Shown: positions 1 to 4,569 of the stretch, piece by piece
Layout: the number at the start of each line of letters is the position of its first letter
How positions within the stretch are numbered: the stretch's first letter is position 1
NCBI GenBank assembly: GCA_964478455.1
Contig: CAYZJD010000278.1
Coordinates: 1 to 6,526 of the forward strand
Length of the DNA stretch: 6,526 nt
Direction of reading: 5' to 3'
From: CAYZJD01 sp964478455
GTDB taxonomy: Bacteria; Acidobacteriota; Terriglobia; Bryobacterales; Bryobacteraceae
The notes under the pieces: generated by a model
What the model saw: the letters and a program-made list of their open reading frames with translations, nothing else
Database searches by the model: none
Told to the model about the DNA's origin: nothing
Made by a program: the position numbers and the translations under genes

Positions 1-351
1 GTTGCGGCGGGCGTGCTCGACCATGACGACGGCGTCGGCGCCTGGGGGAACGGGCGCGCCGGTCATAATCTCGACGGCCTGGCCGGGGCCGACCGCCCCG
101 CTGTAGGTCTGGCCGGCGCGGACCTCGCCAATGATGTCCAGCTCACCGGGAAGGTCGGCGGCGCGGACGGCGAAGCCGTCACGGATGGAGCGGGCCACCG
201 GGGGGTAGTCGCGGTCGGCGACGATGTCCTCGGCGAGCACGCGGCCGGCGGCGTCAAGCAGGGCGACTTCTTCCGCGGGCGGGAGCGTGCGGGCGCGTGT
301 CACCGTTTTAATGACGCAGGCGCGGGCTTCTCCGAAGGTGAGGGTGGCCAC
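1..351 (-). CDS. moeA: MoeA, molybdopterin molybdenumtransferase (N-terminal part, truncated by window edge)
   Basis: MoeA inserts molybdate into adenylylated molybdopterin, the last step of molybdenum cofactor synthesis, in the cytoplasm. The 117 codons in the window match the N-terminal part of the family. A Gly-Glu-Ala-rich first helix is followed by LLDAAGRVLAEDIVADRD (about residues 32-49), then SIRDGFAVRAADL (55-67), RAGQ (78-81) and IMTGAPVPPGADAVVM (95-110). In E. coli MoeA, the Asp of the MDGYA motif and the Thr of MTGAP are active-site residues; the equivalents here are Asp58 and Thr97. The usual Met before that Asp is Arg here. The start is GTG at 351: no in-frame ATG exists upstream and the family's N-terminus fits exactly. 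There is no Shine-Dalgarno sequence; a TACAAT hexamer ends 6 nt before GTG. The C-terminal domains lie outside the window. Identification is by recognition, not by a search. Confidence 0.9.
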   Translation of the reverse strand, partial: MATLTFGEARACVIKTVTRARTLPPAEEVALLDAAGRVLAEDIVADRDYPPVARSIRDGFAVRAADLPGELDIIGEVRAGQTYSGAVGPGQAVEIMTGAPVPPGADAVVMVEHARRN

Positions 352-357
352 AAAGAG

Positions 358-363
358 ATTGTA
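358..363 (-). promoter_or_regulatory. -10-like element of moeA, leaderless layout
   Basis: On the minus strand the hexamer TACAAT (one mismatch to TATAAT) is followed by CTCTTT and then the GTG start of moeA. With normal spacing transcription would begin at or next to the start codon, giving a leaderless mRNA. This would explain the missing Shine-Dalgarno sequence. No good -35 box is visible. Confidence 0.4.
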
Positions 364-466
364 ACGAGTGGCCGGCCGGGGGTGGCCTGTGGAGGGCTTC
401 CCGCATCGAGCCTTCTCCCCTGGAAGCGCTCCTCTGGGCCTGGCAAGGCGATTTCCCCGGCCCTGG

Positions 467-475
467 TGATACACT
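467..475 (+). promoter_or_regulatory. Extended -10 element of the first toxin-antitoxin operon, leaderless layout
   Basis: TG-A-TACACT forms an extended -10 (TGn plus a hexamer matching TATAAT at four of six positions). CGGGTT follows and then the ATG at 482, so the predicted start site coincides with the start codon. No Shine-Dalgarno sequence precedes the ATG, which agrees with a leaderless transcript. A GGGCC/GGCCC inverted pair at about 436-463 lies just upstream and could bind an autoregulator, but this is weak. Confidence 0.4.
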
Positions 476-481
476 CGGGTT

Positions 482-730
482 ATGTCGAGGGAGGAACTCC
501 TCGCTGAAGTGCTGCGGCTCCCCCGCAGCGAACGAGCTCGGCTCGCCGAGGAGGTCTTGTCGAGTCTCGAGGAGTCCGACGAGCAGGTCGTGGCGGCATG
601 GGCGCGCGAGTTGGAGCGCCGCTCGCGCGAGATCAGCGAGGGGCGCGTCCAGTCCGTGGAATGGGACACCGCGCGAGTGCAGATTCTGAAGGAACTCGAG
701 CAGCGGCGTGTGAGTCGTTCTTCATCCTGA
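482..730 (+). CDS. Type II antitoxin of the CHP02574 / unstable-antitoxin family
   Basis: This 82-residue protein fits the small 'putative addiction module component' antitoxins (CHP02574, PF09720), which neutralise a ParE/RelE-type toxin encoded directly downstream. Diagnostic features are the N-terminal LPRSERARLAEEVLSSLEE (about residues 13-31), an AAWARELERR helix (38-47) and the SEGRVQSVEW segment (52-61), which in relatives leads into the toxin-binding tail. The start is the only in-frame ATG and sits 6 nt after an extended -10 box, so translation is probably leaderless. The reading frame is intact. Its 3' end overlaps the start region of the toxin by about 20 nt, as is usual for these cassettes. 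The last residues, VSRSSS, look unconserved and may reflect the same lesion that affects the toxin start. The family call is made by eye from the conserved pattern. Confidence 0.82.
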   Translation: MSREELLAEVLRLPRSERARLAEEVLSSLEESDEQVVAAWARELERRSREISEGRVQSVEWDTARVQILKELEQRRVSRSSS

Positions 731-1031
731 AGCTCGCACCGAACTCCGAACCGCAACTCTGTGGTACGAAGAACAGCGTCCCGGCCTTGGCGATGAGTTC
801 TTGGCCGAGGTAGCTGCCGTTCTCGAGAGGATTGCGGCCAATCCACGCTCGTTCCCACCGTGGCCCGGCGCGACCGTCGCGCCGGCAGCAGTGCGCAGAG
901 GGCTGATGCATCGCTTTCCGTACGTGGTGGCCTTCGAAGCGCACGTGGACCACGTACTTGTCCTAGCCATTGCACATAGCAAGCGGCGACCGCTCTATTG
1001 GCTGGCACGCACAACACAAGGCCCAGCCTGA
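708..1031 (+). pseudogene. ParE/RelE-type toxin with in-frame TGA at codon 2 (probably disrupted)
   Basis: From 714 an open frame encodes a typical ParE/RelE-superfamily toxin: VVLHPEARTEL at the N-terminus, then LWYEEQRPGLGDEFLAEV, NPRSFPPWPG, RRGLMHRFPYVVAF, and the C-terminal VLAIAHSKRRPLYWLAR. Such toxins inhibit DNA gyrase (ParE) or cut mRNA on the ribosome (RelE); which applies here cannot be told. Relatives start with Met, a basic residue and then VVLHPEA. The only start codon in register is GTG at 708, but the next codon (711-713) is TGA. No ATG, GTG or TTG follows in frame until TTG at 801, which would drop the first strand and helix. A CGA to TGA change, or loss of two bases in the start region, explains this. 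The body of the toxin is otherwise undamaged, which suggests a recent event or a recoded start. The partner antitoxin at 482-730 overlaps it. Confidence 0.75.
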
Positions 1032-1153
1032 GAATCGCTCTCAGCCGAGAGAGATGCAGTGCTTTCTCGAAGGAAGAATTCTATCTTGTGGCTTGTGGGG
1101 GCTTGTGGGACTCAGGGGAAGACGACGCCGAGGAGGAATTCGACTTGTTCGGC
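1032..1153. other. Intergenic segment between the two convergent toxin-antitoxin modules
   Basis: These 122 bases separate the stop codons of the plus-strand toxin and the minus-strand HTH antitoxin. A small hairpin (CTCTC-AGCC-GAGAG, 1038-1051) follows the toxin stop but has no T-run, so it is not a convincing terminator. A short tandem repeat occupies 1085-1109. By eye the stretch is less GC-rich than the flanking genes. I see no gene. Confidence 0.6.
1085..1109. repeat. Three tandem imperfect copies of CTTGTGG(GGG)
   Basis: CTTGTGG at 1085-1091, CTTGTGGGGG at 1092-1101 and CTTGTGGG at 1102-1109 lie head to tail in the gap between the two TA modules. They are probably a replication-slippage product. 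No function is evident. Confidence 0.6.
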
Positions 1154-1498
1154 CTATGCCACGGAAAGCGTCAGCCGGCCGTACAAACGATTCCGAGGCG
1201 TCGGCTTGATCACAATGTGGACATCGCGGCCGAGCCTGGTCAGGCATTCCAGCAAACGGTGCTCGGAAATCCCGCGGAACCGCCCCTTCAACAAAGCGGA
1301 AACCTTGGGCTGTGTTAAGCCCAGAATCTCCGCAGCGCGCGCTTGCGTGAGCGCTCGTCGCTGGATGATCTCGGCAATCTTGGCGGCCAGTCGGGCTTTC
1401 ACCAGCATAATCTCGCTCTCCGCATAGCCGAGGTCGGCATACACATTCCCTGAACCCTCCTCGACAGGAATGCCCCGCACGACTCGTTGTTCTTTCAT
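1154..1498 (-). CDS. XRE-family HTH antitoxin (HigA-like, partner of a Gp49/HigB-type toxin)
   Basis: This 114-residue cytoplasmic protein matches the small XRE-type antitoxins (COG5606-like) encoded behind Gp49/HigB-type toxins. These bind the toxin and repress their own operon. Residues about 14-33 contain the characteristic GSGNVYADLGYAES segment. A helix-turn-helix follows at about 49-72, with LTQARAAEILG and the recognition-helix region LTQPKVSALLKG. The conserved LLECLTRLGRDVHIVIKPTPR is at 82-102. The ATG at 1498 overlaps the toxin's stop codon as ATGA. It is preceded by AGGAGG at 7-nt spacing, the best ribosome binding site in the window, so the antitoxin can be translated well even if toxin translation stops early. 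The frame is fully open. An autoregulatory role is family knowledge, not visible here. Confidence 0.85.
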   Translation of the reverse strand: MKEQRVVRGIPVEEGSGNVYADLGYAESEIMLVKARLAAKIAEIIQRRALTQARAAEILGLTQPKVSALLKGRFRGISEHRLLECLTRLGRDVHIVIKPTPRNRLYGRLTLSVA

Positions 1499-1863
1499 CG
1501 CGATACCTCCTTGGCGATCTGCTCGGCGACCTTGAGACGCTCGCGGATCAGATCGATATCGGCCTTGGGGGTGGCCGCTCCACGCGTGGACTTCTTCTGG
1601 AACACATGCAGCACAAACACCCCAGCCTTGAACCGAACGGTGTAGACCGCTCGATACGTGCTCCGGTCCCAATCTTCGACAACCTCCAGGACGCCAGCAG
1701 AACCGAAGCCCGCGAGAGGCTTGGCCTGCTCGTGCTTCTTGCCCGCCTACGCAAGGAAGAGAGCATATCCAAAGAGGTCCACCACTGTGCCGGGCAATGA
1801 TCGCAGATCCCGTTTTGAGCTCCCCACCCAGTACAGTGGTTTCAGGGATGGAGTCTTGTCCAT
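1495..1863 (-). pseudogene. Gp49/HigB-type (RelE superfamily) toxin interrupted by an amber codon at position 39
   Basis: Read through, the frame gives a 122-residue toxin of the phage-derived Gp49-like/HigB type (PF05973, COG4679), a family whose characterised members are ribosome-dependent mRNA interferases. The N-terminal part runs from ATG at 1863 with KPLYWVGSSKRDLRSLPG and FGYALFLA. Then comes TAG (1749-1747). The same frame continues with AGKKHEQAKPLAGFG, the diagnostic VLEVVEDWD-STYRAVYTVRF, VFVLHVFQKKSTRG-ATPKADIDLI and a C-terminal helix ending in TGA at 1495. Relatives usually have Gln after ALFLA, so TAG most simply comes from CAG by one transition. No frameshift or other stop is present. 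A 38-residue product would lack nearly all of the fold. The XRE antitoxin follows with ATGA overlap. If read through (suppression), a full-length toxin would be made. Confidence 0.88.
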
Positions 1864-1872
1864 CTTGATCTC

Positions 1873-1878
1873 ATCATA
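1873..1878 (-). promoter_or_regulatory. Possible -10 element of the second toxin-antitoxin operon
   Basis: On the minus strand TATGAT (one mismatch to TATAAT) ends 9 nt before the toxin ATG at 1863. This would give a leader of only about two or three bases. No clear -35 box or strong Shine-Dalgarno sequence is visible. Confidence 0.35.
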
Positions 1879-2099
1879 CCCACATTGGTATAACGCCCGT
1901 GGCGACCATAGACTGGGCACGTTGGAGAGTTCGAGCACGTAGAGGTCGCAACGGGAACCGGTGACCACCCTCTCGAAGATGAGTGCGCACCCATCCGTTT
2001 CCCGAGGAACCGGAAACTGTTGCGTGGGAGCACTCCGCCGGAGTCGGAGGTGGATGCGAGCGGCAGCCCGGGTTTAGCGCCGAAGGAGAGAAGGCGCGA

Positions 2100-2117
2100 A
2101 TACGCAGCATACGCAGC
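2100..2117. repeat. Tandem duplication of the 9-mer ATACGCAGC
   Basis: Two exact head-to-tail copies, at 2100-2108 and 2109-2117, lie in the non-coding stretch downstream of the propeller gene. This is probably slippage; no role is evident. Confidence 0.7.
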
Positions 2118-2175
2118 GGTTGAGAAGCACACAGCGAACCGCATGATTAGACTGTAGGTTGCGATCCGCTGCTTG

Positions 2176-4491
2176 TTACTTGCTGAACGCCAGCACGGGT
2201 GTGGCGATGTCTTCGGGGGCGCGGGGATCGCCTTCGGCGGGGCCGTGCCAGACGCTGCCGCCGAAGGTGGTGACGTAGATCTTGCCGGGGTTATGGGGGT
2301 CGGGGATGACGCGGTGGCCCCACTTGAAATTGAAGCCGCGGATGCGCTGCCAGGTGAGGCCGCGGTCGGCGGAGCGCCAGGCGGAAGAGGAGAAACCGGA
2401 GGCGTACAGAATGCGCGGGTCGCGGGGATCGATAGTCACGTCGTAGACGTACTGATCCTCGGACAGGACGCGGCGCCAGGTGCGGCCGTGGTCGGTGGAG
2501 AGCCAGATGCCGCCCTGCCCGTCAGGCTCGGGAATGGCCCTGCGCCATGCCGCGAGGTAGACGCGGTTTGGGTCCTCGGGATCGACGGCGACGCCGTTGG
2601 GACCGTTGAGCCCGCGGGGCAGCGGGAGCCTGCGCCAGGATTCGGCGCCATCCTCGGAGCGGTAGAGCGCGCCGTCGCCTGCGTTGTCGAAGCTGCCATC
2701 TTCAGTGGCGCGGGCCACCACGAGGTAGAGCGCCCCGTTGCGGTCGTGCGTGAGACGCCATGCGAAGGGGGTGGCGCCGTCGATGCCGCGGTTCTTGAGC
2801 TGCCAACTCTTGCCGCTGTCGGTGGACTTGAAGACGCCGCGGGTAAAGCTGGCGACGTACAGGGTGCGCGCACTCGCCGGGCTCGAGGGTTCGAGGAGGA
2901 TGTGAGTGGCGGCGGTGGGCGGAAGAGCGGATGAGGCGACGCGCCAGCTGCGGCCGCCGTCGTCGCTGATGCAGACGCCGCCGTCGTAGTGGGCGGTCCC
3001 GCGCGGCCGCCACATCTTGGGGCGGGGCAGGTCGTGGATGTTGCTCATGGCTCCCCAGACGCGGCCTTTCACCTGAGGGTCGAACTCGATCCAGTAAGTG
3101 GTGTTCCACCAGTCGGGCGGAACGCCACGGATGGAGGTGTCCCAGGTGACGCCGCCATCCTCGCTGCGGAACAGGCCGATGTCGGTGTAGGAGATGAAGA
3201 CGCGGCGGCTATCGTGAGGATCGAAGTGAACGCCGTAGCACGTCGTGACGTCGAGGCCGGTGGAGGTGTAGCCGGCGCCGGGCACCTTTCTAGAGTAAGT
3301 CGCGTACCAAGTGTGGCCTCCGTCGGTGGAACGCATGGTACGGCCGTAGTCGGTGGTGTAACAGATGTTGGGGTCGGTCGGGGCCACGCCGAGCATGATC
3401 GGGTTACTGGGATAACCCGGACCGAAGGCCAGGCTGAGCCAGGCGTCCTTCATATTGGGAGCGGCGGCGCGGGCCTCGCTGCGCACGAGATCCCAGTTGA
3501 GGCCGGCATCGCCAGTGCGGGCGACGCCGAAGAAAGCGCCGGTGATGCGGCGGAGGTTGGAGAAGGAAAGGTAGGCGACTTCCGGGCGACGCCAGGAGCA
3601 GGCAACGGAGGGGAACTCGGGCGCGGAAAGGCTCCAGCCGATCGTGCGGCGCCGCCAGGATCGGCCGCCGTCGGAGGAGACGTAGAGGCCCGGCTTGTCG
3701 TTGCGGCGAGGGGCGGCGACGGCGTAAACCAGCAAAGTTCCCTGCGCGGTAAAGCCGGCGCTCACGTCGTGGAACTCGGAGACGCCGGCTGGGGCGGACC
3801 CTTGACGCCAACCGCCATCGCGCCACACCGCGACCGCATTCGGACCGGCGGCGTAGACGACGCGGTTATCCTTGGGCGAGCGGGGGTCGATGTAGAGGGC
3901 GCGCGAGCGCCAGGGGAGTCCGGCGAGCAGGCGCCACGTAGCACCCCAATCCGTCGATTGGTAGAGCGAGGAGCGGCGGTTCTCTTCGATGGCGGCGAAC
4001 AGCGATCGGGAATCGGAGGGATCGACGGCCAGGGCGGTGATGGAACGGTCGCGGCCATCGGCGGTGAGGAGGCGCTCCCAGGCGTGGTCGTCCATGGGGA
4101 GAGTTCCTTTGACCGATTGCGGGGCGGGGAAGACGAGGTTCCAGGAGCGGCCGGAATCGGCGCTGCGCCAGAGCGCCTGGTTGGTGGCGTAGATGGTCCT
4201 GGGATCGACGGGGTCGAAGAGGACGAAGCTGAGGGTGCCGCGGAGGTTGAAGTTGCGCCAGGAGCGGCCGCCATCGCGGGACAGGTAGCCGCCGCTCATG
4301 TCGCAGGTGACGATGACGGTGTTGGGATCGTGCGGGCTGACGGTGGGGTTGAACATGGCGCCGCCGCCGCCCGGCCCGAGGATCTTCCAGGAGTCGAAGC
4401 GTGGCGCGGAGGCGGGCGCATCGGGGGCCGAGGCGAGCGATGGGAACGCAACGAGGGCGGCGAGCACGAGCGAGAGCGCGGGATTGTTCAT
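2176..4491 (-). CDS. Secreted Asp-box (BNR) beta-propeller protein, GH74/VPS10-like
   Basis: A 771-residue exported protein. The ATG at 4491 is chosen because it opens a clean signal peptide (MNNPALSLVLAALVAFPSLASA); the ATG 21 codons upstream would spoil it. Twelve Asp-box motifs (S-x-D-x-G-x-T/S-W) have their Trp at about residues 78, 117, 186, 279, 333 (degenerate), 395, 450, 516, 563, 619, 672 and 714. These motifs sit on hairpins of beta-propeller blades; this number and length suggest two propellers, as in GH74 xyloglucanases and VPS10/sortilin domains. Asp64 (CDMSGG) and Asp437 (YTDIG) resemble the TDIGG catalytic-loop motif of GH74, but the second GH74 motif (GDVGGF) is not clearly present, so enzymatic activity is unproven. 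Blade linkers of the form DPxDPxxIY recur (e.g. 93-101, 637-645, 688-696). No membrane anchor or sorting signal is visible. No Shine-Dalgarno sequence is seen. It is divergent from the M16 operon. It could be a glycan-acting or a binding protein. Confidence 0.82.
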   Translation of the reverse strand: MNNPALSLVLAALVAFPSLASAPDAPASAPRFDSWKILGPGGGGAMFNPTVSPHDPNTVIVTCDMSGGYLSRDGGRSWRNFNLRGTLSFVLFDPVDPRTIYATNQALWRSADSGRSWNLVFPAPQSVKGTLPMDDHAWERLLTADGRDRSITALAVDPSDSRSLFAAIEENRRSSLYQSTDWGATWRLLAGLPWRSRALYIDPRSPKDNRVVYAAGPNAVAVWRDGGWRQGSAPAGVSEFHDVSAGFTAQGTLLVYAVAAPRRNDKPGLYVSSDGGRSWRRRTIGWSLSAPEFPSVACSWRRPEVAYLSFSNLRRITGAFFGVARTGDAGLNWDLVRSEARAAAPNMKDAWLSLAFGPGYPSNPIMLGVAPTDPNICYTTDYGRTMRSTDGGHTWYATYSRKVPGAGYTSTGLDVTTCYGVHFDPHDSRRVFISYTDIGLFRSEDGGVTWDTSIRGVPPDWWNTTYWIEFDPQVKGRVWGAMSNIHDLPRPKMWRPRGTAHYDGGVCISDDGGRSWRVASSALPPTAATHILLEPSSPASARTLYVASFTRGVFKSTDSGKSWQLKNRGIDGATPFAWRLTHDRNGALYLVVARATEDGSFDNAGDGALYRSEDGAESWRRLPLPRGLNGPNGVAVDPEDPNRVYLAAWRRAIPEPDGQGGIWLSTDHGRTWRRVLSEDQYVYDVTIDPRDPRILYASGFSSSAWRSADRGLTWQRIRGFNFKWGHRVIPDPHNPGKIYVTTFGGSVWHGPAEGDPRAPEDIATPVLAFSK

Positions 4492-4569
4492 GTGTGAAAT
4501 GACAGGATACGAGCAGAGGGTAGGGGCGCGCCAGCGGCTGGTACAATGAAGCACGATTCCCGAAGTTCC
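4492..4569. promoter_or_regulatory. Divergent intergenic region between the propeller gene and the M16 operon
   Basis: The 78 bases carry the start signals of both divergent genes. Rightward, an extended -10 is clear (4539-4547). Leftward, only weak candidates are seen, such as TATCCT on the minus strand 12 nt before the propeller ATG. Neither gene has a good Shine-Dalgarno sequence. With such close promoters, the two units may share regulation; this is inference. Confidence 0.45.
4539..4547 (+). promoter_or_regulatory. Extended -10 promoter of the M16 peptidase operon
   Basis: TG-G-TACAAT is an extended -10 element (TGn plus one mismatch to TATAAT) without a recognisable -35. Transcription would start near 4554, that is, downstream of the ATG at 4546, whose AT is part of the hexamer itself. 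This decides for the ATG at 4570 as the M16 start, leaving a leader of roughly 16 nt. Confidence 0.5.

Larger units (their letters stand above)
1864..2175. other. Gene-poor stretch between the toxin-antitoxin module and the propeller gene
   Basis: About 310 bases hold no coding region I can support. Minus-strand frames of 78 and 100 codons exist but have biased, unconserved-looking sequence (Ser, Arg and Pro rich) and no recognisable domain. The right end carries a tandem 9-mer (2100-2117). The left end holds a possible -10 box for the toxin operon. I see no hairpin with a T-run to terminate the propeller gene, whose stop is at 2176. Confidence 0.55.

Noticed and set aside
370..377. Palindrome GGCCGGCC as an operator between moeA and the antitoxin
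   Set aside because: An 8-bp G/C palindrome is expected by chance in such GC-rich DNA, and it is not placed on either -10 element.
13..507. 164-codon plus-strand frame at the left edge
   Set aside because: It is antisense to moeA, whose conserved motifs (DGFAVRAADL, IMTGAPVPPGADAVVM) are read on the minus strand.
801..1031. TTG at 801 as the true start of a shorter ParE-type toxin
   Set aside because: It would remove about 31 residues, including conserved N-terminal strand and helix sequence (VVLHPEA, WYEEQRPGLGDEF) that is clearly part of the family, and no ribosome binding site precedes it.
1038..1051. Hairpin CTCTC-AGCC-GAGAG after the ParE-type toxin as a terminator
   Set aside because: The stem is only 5 bp and no T-run follows on either strand.
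1154..1672. 172-residue version of the HTH antitoxin starting at 1672
   Set aside because: The extra 58 residues are an out-of-frame reading of the toxin gene. The ATG at 1498 has an AGGAGG site and the ATGA overlap expected for the pair.
1842..2144. 100-codon and overlapping 78-codon minus-strand frames upstream of the HigB-type toxin
   Set aside because: No recognisable domain, no ribosome binding site, and low-complexity Ser/Arg/Pro composition. Two overlapping frames are equally open, which suggests absence of selection.
2989..4497. 502-codon open frame on the plus strand opposite the propeller gene, and a second one at 2173-2934
   Set aside because: These are antisense shadows of a high-GC gene with strong third-position bias. 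The translations are Gly/Ala/Val/Asp-rich with no domain, while the opposite strand has twelve Asp-boxes and a signal peptide.
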